A DNA stretch of 64,000 bases from Pseudomaricurvus sp050633365 (GTDB lineage Bacteria > Pseudomonadota > Gammaproteobacteria > Pseudomonadales > Cellvibrionaceae): the NCBI GenBank assembly GCA_050633365.1, contig JBOEGJ010000045.1, positions 1-64,000 on the forward strand. The letters run 5' to 3'. Position numbers and translations under genes: made by a program. The notes under the pieces were generated by a model that made no database searches, had not been told where the DNA came from, and saw only the letters and a list, made by a program, of their open reading frames with translations. The first letter of the stretch is position 1; each line of letters starts with the position of its first letter. Below are positions 18,381 to 26,850 of this stretch, piece after piece.

Positions 18381-18866
18381 ATGAATCCTGTCGATGTCTC
18401 AACTTCACTGCCACTGACCACTCGAATCATTAATCGAGCTGGAGAAGCGGCTCAAAAAAATGTGGTGCCATCACAAACCGATCCAGCATTGGTCACTCCA
18501 GAAGAGGTGAACGCCGCTGTCGATCGAGCTGATCAACGGGTCGATCAAGTTGGCGAAACTCAAGCCGCTCGCCGTGAAGATACTCGCAGCGCCATCGTAC
18601 AAATCAATGGTCAGCAGCAGCAACAAGATCAGGTGGATTTGTACCTGTCTATCGTCACAGAAGAAAGCGTTGATAGCTCGGGGGGCAATGTTGGCGCTTT
18701 AAGCGATCTGAATCAGACGCTTCGTCGTGGTGAGACGGCACAAGCGATTGCCGACTCAGAGCTCACTGGGCCGAGAGAGCGACAACAACAGACGTTACTA
18801 GAGCGCATTGGCGAGGCTGTCGATGATCGACCATCGATTCAGCCTATCGTGGATACTTCCGTATAG
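18381..18866 (+). CDS. hypothetical protein, polar and helical
   Basis: 161 residues with no recognised domain, signal peptide or membrane segment. It is rich in Gln, Asp, Arg and Ala. Stretches such as VDRADQRVDQVGETQAARRE suggest amphipathic helices, and there is a run of five glutamines near residue 78. CGAGGCC lies upstream of the ATG. It stands alone between hrpA and a bidirectional terminator. The coding pattern looks real (no competing frame, good start). Function is unknown. Confidence 0.6.
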   Translation: MNPVDVSTSLPLTTRIINRAGEAAQKNVVPSQTDPALVTPEEVNAAVDRADQRVDQVGETQAARREDTRSAIVQINGQQQQQDQVDLYLSIVTEESVDSSGGNVGALSDLNQTLRRGETAQAIADSELTGPRERQQQTLLERIGEAVDDRPSIQPIVDTSV

Positions 18867-18945
18867 TGGTCATTTTAGTTAGCAAATGACATAAGTTAGC
18901 ATCCATATATCCCTATTGGTCACGGTCTACGAATAAGCCGACCAC

Positions 18946-18973
18946 AAAAAAGCCCGCATTGGCGGGCTTTTTT
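18946..18973. terminator. bidirectional rho-independent terminator
   Basis: AGCCCGC and GCGGGCT pair around a four-base loop, with an A-tract before and a T-tract after. It serves the 161-residue gene on the plus strand and RNase II on the minus strand. Confidence 0.9.
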
Positions 18974-19009
18974 ACGTCTTGGAGAAAGCTAAGTGCTCTC
19001 GTCAAACGG

Positions 19010-20965
19010 TTATGCAGTCTTTTCAATAAGTGAAAAGTTAATACGTTTTTTGTCCATGTCTACTCGATCGAGTTTTACCTCGACGGTTTGGTTTAAGACA
19101 AAGCTCTGGTCATCGTTGATTAGTGTCATGCGGTCGGCATCAAATTTAAACGCTTTTGGATCGAGTTTTACAAAACCGTTGATACCCCAATCTTTGATCT
19201 GCACGGTAACGCCTTGAGAGGTGACTCGGAACACTCGGCCTTCAAAAGTCTCGCCTTTTTTCTGCTGCATGAATTCACAAAATAGCCACTGTTCCAAATC
19301 TCGACTGGCTTGGCGAGTGGTAGAAATGCGTTTTTGCATGGCTTCAAGTGCGTCGCTGTCTGGAGCGGTTACCTTGGTCTCAGTCAAAATCGCACGCAGG
19401 GCCCTGTGGTTGTAGAGATCGTTGTAGCGGCGAATCGGAGAGGTAATCGTGGCGTAGTATTGCATCCCTAACCCTAGGTGTGGCTCCGGGGTTGTGGTCA
19501 GTGTGCCCGCTTGTAGCATCAGGCGCATGGCGTCTAACTGAGTGGTGTTATTGGCATGCTGTTGAAGTTGCTGGATGAGTTCGCGGTAGCCTTCACAGCT
19601 GCGCAGATCCAGTTCGGCCAGCTCGGGGAAGTCTTCAGCGATGACTTTGACAATGCTGTCCATTCGCTCTTCACGAAAGCCTTTATGCGCTGAAAAAATA
19701 CCCGTATCGGCGTGTTGCGCGAACAGATCACCGGCGCTGCGATTGGTCGCCAGCATACTTTCTTCAACAATTTGTTGCGCCAAATTGCGTTGCTCGCGTT
19801 TGATGTCATTGATGTGGCCGCTGTCTCCCAGCACCAGTTGATAATCGTCTCGATCTTCCATCAGCAGCATGTGCTCACGGCGATGCTCGGTGAGTGCTTT
19901 ACTGCAATCGAGCAAATCTTTGAGTAGATTCTGGCAGGGCTCAGCGATCGCTTGAGTGTCGTTGTTTTCTAGGAAGGCCGCGACTTTCTCATAGCTCAGT
20001 TTGTGCGCCGAACGCACGATACCAAACTCAAAATCTGCTTTGGCAATGGCGCCATCGCGATTGATTTGCATGTGACACAACAGAGCCGGGCGCTCTTGGG
20101 ATTCAACCAGCGAGTAAACATTATGCGACAGGGCTTCTGGCAGCATGGTTACGGCTTTGCCGGGTAGATATGCGGTGTTAGCTCTTTGCATGGCAGCCCG
20201 ATCCAGCGCCGAATTGGCCGCGATGGATGATGTGGGGTCGGCAATCGCGACGCTCAACCGCCAGCCAGAATCGTTGTTTTGGATGAAGAGGGCATCATCC
20301 ATATCGCGGGTGGTCTCGGAGTCGATGGTAATGAACGGTTGATCTTGCAGCTTGGCGCGAGAATCGTAATCTTCTAATTCGGTCAGCGCGGATACGGCAA
20401 TTTTGTCGGTCTGCGCCAATTGCTCTTTGTTCCAGTGCTTGGGCAGATCGTGTTTGCTCGAGACCACCTTATGCTCAATGTGTGCATCGTCGGGTTTGCC
20501 CAAGACCTCAAGCACCTTGGCTTGACCTTTACCATCGTCAAATGGATGGCGAGTCAGGCGGCAAATGAGATAGTCGCCAGCTTGGGCTTTGCCGCGCGCC
20601 TTAGGCGGCAGAAAGATCCAGCGGTTGAGTTGGGGCATGTCCACCGCAATGAAATGGCCTTTGCCTCTAACGATGTATTGACCGATGAGCTTCTTGGTTG
20701 TCGACGAGATGAGCTTATCTAGCTGCGCGTCGATCTTTTTGCTCTCAGGGTTGTCTTCTTTTTCTTTTACGCTGACTTCAACTCGGTCGCCGGGGAGTAC
20801 TCGAGCCATCTCGTCGGGGGGTAAAAAGGCTTCCCGGCCGTCGTCCAAAACCACAAATCCAAAACGACCTTGACTGCCTCGGACAGTGCCTTCGTTTAGA
20901 TTTTTTTCAGTTCGAATGTCTTGTTTGAGTTGTGTGAGTTGTGACAGCGCGTTGGGATCAAGCAT
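19010..20965 (-). CDS. rnb: exoribonuclease II
   Basis: 651 residues. N-terminal cold-shock domains are followed by the RNB catalytic domain, in which ITIDSETTRDMDDALF places the metal-binding aspartates at 215, 221, 223 and 224, matching the four catalytic aspartates of the family. The C-terminal S1 domain starts near GETFEGRVFRVTSQGVTVQI. The length fits RNase II better than RNase R, which is longer and ends in a basic tail. It degrades single-stranded RNA 3'-5' to small oligonucleotides. It converges on the 161-residue gene across a shared terminator. Confidence 0.92.
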   Translation of the reverse strand: MLDPNALSQLTQLKQDIRTEKNLNEGTVRGSQGRFGFVVLDDGREAFLPPDEMARVLPGDRVEVSVKEKEDNPESKKIDAQLDKLISSTTKKLIGQYIVRGKGHFIAVDMPQLNRWIFLPPKARGKAQAGDYLICRLTRHPFDDGKGQAKVLEVLGKPDDAHIEHKVVSSKHDLPKHWNKEQLAQTDKIAVSALTELEDYDSRAKLQDQPFITIDSETTRDMDDALFIQNNDSGWRLSVAIADPTSSIAANSALDRAAMQRANTAYLPGKAVTMLPEALSHNVYSLVESQERPALLCHMQINRDGAIAKADFEFGIVRSAHKLSYEKVAAFLENNDTQAIAEPCQNLLKDLLDCSKALTEHRREHMLLMEDRDDYQLVLGDSGHINDIKREQRNLAQQIVEESMLATNRSAGDLFAQHADTGIFSAHKGFREERMDSIVKVIAEDFPELAELDLRSCEGYRELIQQLQQHANNTTQLDAMRLMLQAGTLTTTPEPHLGLGMQYYATITSPIRRYNDLYNHRALRAILTETKVTAPDSDALEAMQKRISTTRQASRDLEQWLFCEFMQQKKGETFEGRVFRVTSQGVTVQIKDWGINGFVKLDPKAFKFDADRMTLINDDQSFVLNQTVEVKLDRVDMDKKRINFSLIEKTA

Positions 20966-21222
20966 GAATTGGCTACATCGTTAGTGAGTCTGCACACGCC
21001 AGCGAGCAGGCGCGTATGAGAGGGCCGTTAGGGCCCAAAAAGTGGCGTCATCATAGCAAATAACGTGGCGAGTTAAACGGCCAAGTGATGGGCTTTATGG
21101 TTGAAATTTCAGAAAATTGACGATCGGCTATAAAAACTAGTGGTTTTAGACCCTTGGTCTACACTTTGAAGAGTAATACAGGCGGTTGTAGCGATGTAAA
21201 CTCTTCGACAAAGCAGGCTAAT

Positions 21223-22530
21223 ATGGATTTTTTGGCGGGCTTTCCAGCCCTAACGCTGACATTGTTTCTGGTGATCGCGGTGATGACGGTATGGTTCGCC
21301 GGGCCTGGCTACAACAGTCACAGCGCATCACACTCTCCGACGATTCTCACCAGTACGGGTATCTTTGGCACCTTTCTCGGGGTTGCTCTGGGTCTTCTTA
21401 CCTTTGAAACAGATAATATCGAAGCCAGTGTCCCTGGGTTAATTGAAGGCCTGAAAACAGCGTTTTGGACTTCGATTGCCGGTTTACTAGGCTCACTTAT
21501 CGTTAAGTTTAGGCATCTCACGGCGGTGTTGAAACAACGTCAGGTCGAAGAGCAGTACAGCGCCGCAACGGTCACCGATTTGGCCAATTTGCTCGGTGAT
21601 ATTCGTGATTCTATGTCCAACGCCGACGCCAATGGGTTGCGCGCCTCACTGGAAACCATGCAAGCGCGCCAGGAGGGCAAACTTGACGACTTACAGCAGT
21701 CGCTCAAGAGTTATCAAGCGGATATGGTCGAAGCCAACACACGCTCGTTTATTGATGCCATCGAGCAGGTGATGCGAGATTTCAATACCCAAATCAATTC
21801 GCAATACGGCGACAACTTTAAACAGCTCAACGAAGCGGTTGGGCAGATGCTGATTTGGCAAGACAATTACAAAACAGAATTGGAAGAGCTGTTGACGACT
21901 CAGCGCTCCAACGGCGATTTACTCGACAAGGCCAGTGCCGCTTACGAGAAGATGGTTCGCCACTCAGAAATATTCACGCAAGTTTCTAATTCACTCGGAA
22001 AAATGCTCGATGTTCTGCAACAGCAGGCAGAGGGTATGGATCAATACATTGAGCAGCTGGCCAAAGTGGCGGGGCAGGCCTCCAAGGATTTACCTGCGCT
22101 GGAGCAGCGGGTTCATTCTCTAACGGAAGGCTTGGCGTCGAGTATTCAGAGCAGTCAGGCCAAGGTCAGCGAAACCGTCGAAGCCTCGGCGGAGTCGCTG
22201 CGAGAAACGTCGCAATTGGTGAATGAAAAACTCGCTGAAGTGATGGAGCGCCAGCAACAAGGTCTGCTCGAACAAGTGGAAAAAATGGTTACCCGCACCG
22301 AGAATCAAGTCATGCGCTTGGATGACGCCATGGAAGATGAGCTCACCAAGGCGCTAAAAACCTTTGGTTACCAGTTGACGTCTTTGTCAGAGAAATTTGT
22401 CAGTGATTATGTGCCATTAACCGATAAGTTGCGTGACCTAATCGCTATGGCAGAAGCAATACCTCAGGAAAAATCAACGCTTGGAGCGAGTGACAATGGC
22501 AGAACGCCTCGAATTTCAGCCCAGCAATGA
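21223..22530 (+). CDS. ZorA-like MotA/TolQ/ExbB-type motor protein with long coiled-coil tail
   Basis: 435 residues from the ATG at 21223; a TTG at 21154 would add 23 polar residues and looks less likely. Three TM segments lie near residues 2-27, 41-65 and 76-95. They include the MotA/ExbB-type stretch STGIFGTFLGVALGLLTF and AFWTSIAGLLGSLIVKF. From about residue 100 to the end the chain is almost entirely heptad-like helix (KLDDLQQSLKSYQADMVEAN and many more), as in ZorA of Zorya anti-phage systems, where the intracellular tail links the motor to effectors. The next gene overlaps it and encodes the MotB/ZorB partner. It could instead be an uncharacterised chromosomal proton channel. Confidence 0.75.
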   Translation: MDFLAGFPALTLTLFLVIAVMTVWFAGPGYNSHSASHSPTILTSTGIFGTFLGVALGLLTFETDNIEASVPGLIEGLKTAFWTSIAGLLGSLIVKFRHLTAVLKQRQVEEQYSAATVTDLANLLGDIRDSMSNADANGLRASLETMQARQEGKLDDLQQSLKSYQADMVEANTRSFIDAIEQVMRDFNTQINSQYGDNFKQLNEAVGQMLIWQDNYKTELEELLTTQRSNGDLLDKASAAYEKMVRHSEIFTQVSNSLGKMLDVLQQQAEGMDQYIEQLAKVAGQASKDLPALEQRVHSLTEGLASSIQSSQAKVSETVEASAESLRETSQLVNEKLAEVMERQQQGLLEQVEKMVTRTENQVMRLDDAMEDELTKALKTFGYQLTSLSEKFVSDYVPLTDKLRDLIAMAEAIPQEKSTLGASDNGRTPRISAQQ

Positions 22531-23209
22531 GATAGAACACGAAGAACATTGGGTCGCCGTCAGCGATTTGATGGGCGGCTTGATGATGGTGTTCTTATTG
22601 ATTTCCGTTATTTATCTGGTGCAGCTGGAGATTCAAACGCGAAAAATCAAAGATGTCGCAGTGCTCTACGATCGCTTGCGCACGCAGCTCTATCAGGATT
22701 TGAAAACTGAATTTGAAGATGACTTGCCCCGCTGGGGGGCGGAAGTCAGTCGTGATTTGAGTTTTCGCTTTTACAACACCGAAGTGCTTTTTGCCCACGG
22801 CTCTGATGATATCAAACCGGCGTTTCGCGATATTTTGGATGATTTCTTCCCGCGTTATGTGGGCATCATTATGTCCGATAAGTATCGAGACGATATTCTC
22901 GAAGTACGGATCGAAGGGCATACTTCCAGTGATTGGGGCTCGGCCAATGACCACGATATTGCCTACATCAAAAACATGGCGCTATCGCAGGCGCGCACAA
23001 GAACGACCTTGGCCTACCTGTTGGACTTACCGCCGCTGCTAGGCGATAAACCCTGGTTGACGGAACACGTGACCGCTAATGGGTTGTCGTCTTCCAAGGT
23101 GGTGTATGGCGAGGATGGCGCCGAGGATGGCATACGCTCTCGACGTGTGGAGTTTCGATTGCGTACCGACGCCGAATCGCGCATCGCCACTATTCTCGAT
23201 GTACTTTAG
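22496..23209 (+). CDS. ZorB-like OmpA/MotB-type stator partner
   Basis: 237 residues from an ATG at 22496 with GGAG nine bases upstream; it overlaps the ZorA-like gene by 35 bp. A single N-terminal TM segment (SDLMGGLMMVFLLISVIYLV) begins with Asp24, the position of the proton-accepting aspartate in MotB/ZorB. The periplasmic part ends in an OmpA-like peptidoglycan-binding domain with VRIEGHTSSDWG, LSQARTRTTLAYLL and GIRSRRVEFRL. Together with the upstream gene this predicts an ion-driven, cell-wall-anchored motor. No signal for general OmpA porin function is present. Confidence 0.8.
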   Translation: MAERLEFQPSNEIEHEEHWVAVSDLMGGLMMVFLLISVIYLVQLEIQTRKIKDVAVLYDRLRTQLYQDLKTEFEDDLPRWGAEVSRDLSFRFYNTEVLFAHGSDDIKPAFRDILDDFFPRYVGIIMSDKYRDDILEVRIEGHTSSDWGSANDHDIAYIKNMALSQARTRTTLAYLLDLPPLLGDKPWLTEHVTANGLSSSKVVYGEDGAEDGIRSRRVEFRLRTDAESRIATILDVL

Positions 23210-23223
23210 GTTTCTTGATTGTT

Positions 23224-23793
23224 ATGAAACTGCCTGATTTTATTGAGTTCGAGCCCTTCAATGGTATTCGAGAACGCATGGGCGCCGATACACTCGGGGA
23301 TTTTGTCTTCTTCGACCCTCATCTAAACCTCACCGGTCACGAGCGATTATCGCTTGAGCGTGAAGGGCTTGAGGTCGATGATGAGCACTTTCGAGTGGGG
23401 GGGGATTTTACGCTGATTTATAAAGATAGCCGCGTTCTCTTATTCTTGGATGAGTGTTCGACGACTACTGTTACCGCTACTTCGACAGAGACGATAGGCT
23501 CTCAAAAGCGTCCTTATCATTTGGCTAGCTGTGCTGAGGTAGAGGCCATTCTTAAGTGTGGTTTGAAAGGTTCACGCTGGCTGGCTAGAACCCATCTTCG
23601 CTCTGTCGAGCAGGAGCATTGTGAGGTGTGTACGGGCTGTTTACAGCGAATTCAATATCAAAACTTTGACAAGCATCGCCACCGTCACCGTGGCTATAGC
23701 GATCGCGTGCAACAAGACTTTGACCTCTCTGACTTCTTCAGTCGCTATCCCATGTATCCCGTCGGCCCAGAGACTTCGATTCCGATCTTTTAG
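23224..23793 (+). CDS. unknown cysteine-cluster protein, third gene of the ZorAB-like operon
   Basis: 189 residues from the ATG at 23224; TTG at 23215 is possible. It follows the ZorB-like gene by 14 bp. The N-terminal half is acidic and may be a beta-rich recognition domain. The C-terminal half has PYHLASC (Cys103) and EHCEVCTGCL (Cys133, 136, 139), which could coordinate zinc. A histidine/arginine run HRHRHRG and a conserved-looking FDLSDFFSRYP follow. The zinc-finger-like core loosely recalls HNH-type treble clefs, but no HNH catalytic set is evident. By position it is the candidate effector or sensor of the operon. Confidence 0.65.
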   Translation: MKLPDFIEFEPFNGIRERMGADTLGDFVFFDPHLNLTGHERLSLEREGLEVDDEHFRVGGDFTLIYKDSRVLLFLDECSTTTVTATSTETIGSQKRPYHLASCAEVEAILKCGLKGSRWLARTHLRSVEQEHCEVCTGCLQRIQYQNFDKHRHRHRGYSDRVQQDFDLSDFFSRYPMYPVGPETSIPIF

Positions 23794-23990
23794 CGATCTT
23801 CTGGTTTCTGCTCATCTTATGAGGATCTAGAGATCTTTTGATTCTCAACAAGTTTCGCCATTGATGTGCGCTGAACAGGGTTTGGAGCGATCTGCTCTGC
23901 TTGCAAAATAATGGCTTGGTGGGGCATGTTCTTGTGCCGAAAAGACCTTGATTCGGCGCCTTTGGCCTGAGTTAAGCTTTGGGTGCGTGA

Positions 23991-24221
23991 TTATTCGGAG
24001 ATGTCGCTTTCGCAGACAGTGCTAGGCTGAACCACCGGCAGAGCCGTTCTTTTTTCAAAAAAGGCGTAATAGTCTTCTACTAGCGTGCGTTCCGAGCGTC
24101 GGTCGGCACTCTTACGGCGTTTGCGATGGAACAGATCGATTGGCATCGCCTGACAGGGGTCGACGTCGAAGCGACGATCATTGCCTTTACGGCGATTGAC
24201 GAAAATAGTAGCTGTGTTCAT
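23991..24221 (-). CDS. small basic conserved-looking protein
   Basis: 76 residues from the ATG at 24221; an ORF start at 24266 would add 15. It is highly basic with two similar motifs, NRRKGNDRRFD and KRRKSADRRSER, flanking DPCQAMPIDLFHRK, and then a VEDYYAFF segment. I recall similar small proteins next to other genes in marine gammaproteobacteria but know no name or function. It lies between the ZorAB-like operon and bolA, on the opposite strand. The basic duplicated motif suggests nucleic-acid contact, which is inference only. Confidence 0.6.
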   Translation of the reverse strand: MNTATIFVNRRKGNDRRFDVDPCQAMPIDLFHRKRRKSADRRSERTLVEDYYAFFEKRTALPVVQPSTVCESDISE

Positions 24222-24337
24222 AACTCGATAATGTTTATTTATTGTTTTAGCTTGGCCGGTCGACAATGTCGATTCGGCAACCCCGAGAAAAAGAGACCGG
24301 AAAAGTTACGGTAAATAGCGTCGATGTGCAAGTGGGG

Positions 24338-24343
24338 TATAAT
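24338..24343 (+). promoter_or_regulatory. -10 element (TATAAT) upstream of bolA
   Basis: A perfect TATAAT about 70 bp before the bolA start. No good -35 lies 16-18 bp upstream, so an activator or a stress sigma factor may be needed, as for bolA in E. coli. Confidence 0.4.
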
Positions 24344-24410
24344 GTTTCGCGCGTCATAAATCGTGCGCTATGACACGCTCTGAAATCCCCCTATTTGAGA
24401 CCCCCTTCTT

Positions 24411-24725
24411 ATGAAAGTTCAAAGCAGTATCGAGGCCAAGTTACAACAGGAGTTCTGTCCTAGTCACCTAGAGGTGATCAACGAAAGTCACATGCACAAT
24501 GTACCGCCGGGTTCAGAGTCTCATTTTAAAGTGGTGGTGGTTAGCGATCAGTTTGAAGGCAAGCGTAAAGTGCCCCGTCACCAGCGCGTCTACGGTGTTT
24601 TGGCGCAGGAGCTTGATGGCCTCGTTCATGCGCTGGCGATTCATACCTATACCCCAGAAGAATGGGCTGCCGAAAGCGGTGCCCCGAGCTCTCCTGAATG
24701 CCTTGGTGGGTCAAAAGTAGACTGA
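24411..24725 (+). CDS. bolA: BolA family protein
   Basis: 104 residues with the BolA fold signature: a start helix (IEAKLQQEF), HMHNVPPGSESHFKVVVVSD and the helix-turn-helix-like KVPRHQRVYGVLAQEL. LVHALAIHTYTPEEW ends the domain. It has the length of true BolA rather than the shorter IbaG/YrbA. BolA works with monothiol glutaredoxins and affects morphology and biofilm genes. It precedes trhO by about 150 bp. Confidence 0.93.
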   Translation: MKVQSSIEAKLQQEFCPSHLEVINESHMHNVPPGSESHFKVVVVSDQFEGKRKVPRHQRVYGVLAQELDGLVHALAIHTYTPEEWAAESGAPSSPECLGGSKVD

Positions 24726-24873
24726 GCCTTGAGTTTGTCTCGGGCCTAAGGATGGATAGCTCTGTTGAGATTGGGGCTGTCCATAAAAGCATCAATTCGC
24801 TAAAATGCGCGTCTTTTTGTGGGCCACCATTTACGTTGGTTGTGCCTGAACACTGATTATTGAGACCCTCCCT

Positions 24874-25812
24874 ATGAGCCAGATCGTTGTTGCTGCCCTG
24901 TATCAATTCGTTTCCCTGCCGGATTTTCAAGACCTAAAAGAGCCATTAACTGAGCAGTGTCAGGTGGCGGGCATCAAAGGTACCCTGTTGCTGGCGTCTG
25001 AAGGCATCAATGGCACCATTGCGGGCACTCGTGAAGGCATTGATCAGATACTGGCTTACCTCAAGTCTGACGAGCGTTTAGCGGGGCTCAGTCACAAAGA
25101 ATCTTTCCACGATGAAACGCCGTTTTATCGCATGAAAGTCAAACTCAAAAAAGAAATTGTCACCATGGGTGTCGAAGGCATTGACCCCTTGCAGGTGGTT
25201 GGAACTTACGTTGCGCCAAAGGATTGGAATGCGCTGATCGCCGACCCTGATGTGGTGGTAGTCGATACCCGCAATGACTATGAGTATGAGCTCGGCTCCT
25301 TCGAGGGGGCGGTTAATCCTGAGACCAAATCCTTTCGGGAGTTTCCACAGTACGTCGCCGATAACATGGACCCCAAGAAACATAAAAAAGTCGCGATGTT
25401 TTGCACCGGTGGAATTCGCTGTGAAAAATCCACTGCCTACATGAAAGAGCAGGGCTTCGAAGAGGTTTACCACCTGCACGGCGGCATTTTGCAATACCTT
25501 GAAGACGTGCCTGAAAAAGAGAGCTTGTGGAACGGTGAGTGCTACGTTTTTGACAATCGCGTCAGCGTCGATCACGACTTGAATCCCGGGACTTACGACT
25601 TATGTCACGGCTGCCGCGAGCCCATCAATGCTGACGATAAGGCCTCGGCAAAGTTCATTGAAGGCGTGTCTTGTCCGCGCTGCTTTGATTCTCAAACCGA
25701 TGAGCAACGCCTGCGTTTCTTGGAGCGACAGAAGCAGATGGAATTGGCCAAAGCGCGTAACCAAGTGCATATTGGCGCTGAACCTCCCGAGCGTCAAAAG
25801 CTCGGTAAATAA
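24874..25812 (+). CDS. trhO: tRNA uridine(34) hydroxylase, rhodanese type (TrhO/YceA)
   Basis: 312 residues. The N-terminal acylphosphatase-like domain is followed by a rhodanese domain with the active loop CTGGIRC starting at Cys177 and EKSTAYMKEQGF after it. A C-terminal cysteine-rich part (CHGCREP, SCPRCFD) follows. This is the architecture of TrhO, which hydroxylates U34 of tRNA in an oxygen-dependent way during 5-(carboxy)methoxyuridine synthesis. A CCCTCC segment rather than a Shine-Dalgarno precedes the ATG, so initiation may be weak. Confidence 0.94.
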   Translation: MSQIVVAALYQFVSLPDFQDLKEPLTEQCQVAGIKGTLLLASEGINGTIAGTREGIDQILAYLKSDERLAGLSHKESFHDETPFYRMKVKLKKEIVTMGVEGIDPLQVVGTYVAPKDWNALIADPDVVVVDTRNDYEYELGSFEGAVNPETKSFREFPQYVADNMDPKKHKKVAMFCTGGIRCEKSTAYMKEQGFEEVYHLHGGILQYLEDVPEKESLWNGECYVFDNRVSVDHDLNPGTYDLCHGCREPINADDKASAKFIEGVSCPRCFDSQTDEQRLRFLERQKQMELAKARNQVHIGAEPPERQKLGK

Positions 25813-25919
25813 CTGTTAATTAAGCAGTTTTATTACTCAAAATGCGTGTTATTTGCTTACCTTGGGACGCTAATTATGATCTAATGCGGCCCAAATTTTA
25901 GGTGTAGAGATTATTGAGG

Positions 25920-26243
25920 ATGGATTACGCAGCTTGGACCGTTGATTTGAAGTCTTTAACGGCGACTCACAGCAGTGGTTTTCGAATAGAGGTTGAGGGC
26001 AACCCCAAAGATCCCAATGCCGTGCACCCAGGCAAGTTTCCCGCCGGTCTTAGCAGTATTGATCAGGTGCGTTTGGTACGCACAGGTGTCGAGGCGATTG
26101 CCAGCGAAGGTAAGAAGGCACGCGCAGTTTCGGCTCCCAAAAGTACCTTTGTCGCGCCGGCAAACCGGCCTAAACGCGATACGCTTTCGTTCAAAAAATC
26201 GCTCAATCGCAGTGCAAAGACGGTTGCAGAAACAGAGTCCTAG
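25920..26243 (+). CDS. small hypothetical protein
   Basis: About 107 residues. GAGG lies directly against the ATG at 25920, too close to serve it, so the TTG at 25914 (GTAGAG upstream) is an equally good start. The first 60 residues look folded (WTVDLKSLTATHSSGFRIEV, then HPGKFPAGLSSIDQVRLVR), and the tail is basic and low-complexity. No domain is recognised. A strong terminator follows at 26272. It may be cotranscribed with trhO. Confidence 0.6.
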   Translation: MDYAAWTVDLKSLTATHSSGFRIEVEGNPKDPNAVHPGKFPAGLSSIDQVRLVRTGVEAIASEGKKARAVSAPKSTFVAPANRPKRDTLSFKKSLNRSAKTVAETES

Positions 26244-26271
26244 TCTTCAGCACTAGGTTCTTTGGCTCAAT

Positions 26272-26300
26272 AAAAAAGGCGCTCTAGAGCGCCTTTTTTT
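26272..26300. terminator. bidirectional rho-independent terminator
   Basis: AAGGCGCTCTAGAGCGCCTT is a perfect hairpin flanked by an A-tract and a T-tract. It serves the small plus-strand gene and the minus-strand gene ending at 26323. Confidence 0.93.
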
Positions 26301-26322
26301 GGACTTAATGTCTCGCTAATCC

Positions 26323-26850
26323 TTAGCGATAAACCACCTGGCCCTTCATTAACATCAGAGTCTGATGATCGTCCACCAGTTTGAATAGATGATCAAATTT
26401 CTGGCTCGCAACGCTGGTAGGGGATTCACCTAGCTCAGTCGAGTAAGTCACACCGGTAATCAGCGAGTTTAATTCGCCGGTCACTGAGGAGATAGCCGTG
26501 AAAATACTGTCGGTGGTCTTCTTGTCTTTAAACAGTCGATCTCTGGAAGTACTGGCCAGATAGTTGTCACATTCCAGCAGCCAATCTTCCCGCTGCTCCA
26601 GATACTTTCGAATATTGTTCATGCCACCGCGGTGCTGGCTGGGGAGCTGTTTGTCGCGATAGCGCTGTAAGCTCTTCATGGAACTAGTCATAAAGTCGAC
26701 TTTAATGCTGTTGCAGTACTTTTCGGTGAGATAGCTGGGAAACTTTTCTTCCGCAAAGGCATTGCTAAAGCCGGTGCTGGCTAGCAGGGTAAAGAGAGCT
26801 ACACACATGTGCTTTTTCATAAGGAGTACGCCCGAGTTTGCTTTTATCAT
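26323..26850 (-). CDS. hypothetical periplasmic protein
   Basis: 175 residues from 26850, or 165 from an internal ATG at 26820; neither has a strong ribosome binding site. A signal peptide ending near SNAFA-EE is clear either way. The mature protein has two cysteines (KYCNSIK and LECDNY) that could form a disulphide, and is mainly helical. No family is recognised. It stands between two converging or isolated units with its own upstream AT-rich region. Confidence 0.65.
   Translation of the reverse strand: MIKANSGVLLMKKHMCVALFTLLASTGFSNAFAEEKFPSYLTEKYCNSIKVDFMTSSMKSLQRYRDKQLPSQHRGGMNNIRKYLEQREDWLLECDNYLASTSRDRLFKDKKTTDSIFTAISSVTGELNSLITGVTYSTELGESPTSVASQKFDHLFKLVDDHQTLMLMKGQVVYR

Noticed and set aside
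18209..18433. 74-codon plus-strand frame after hrpA
   Set aside because: Composition is not protein-like and it overlaps the better 161-codon gene in another frame.
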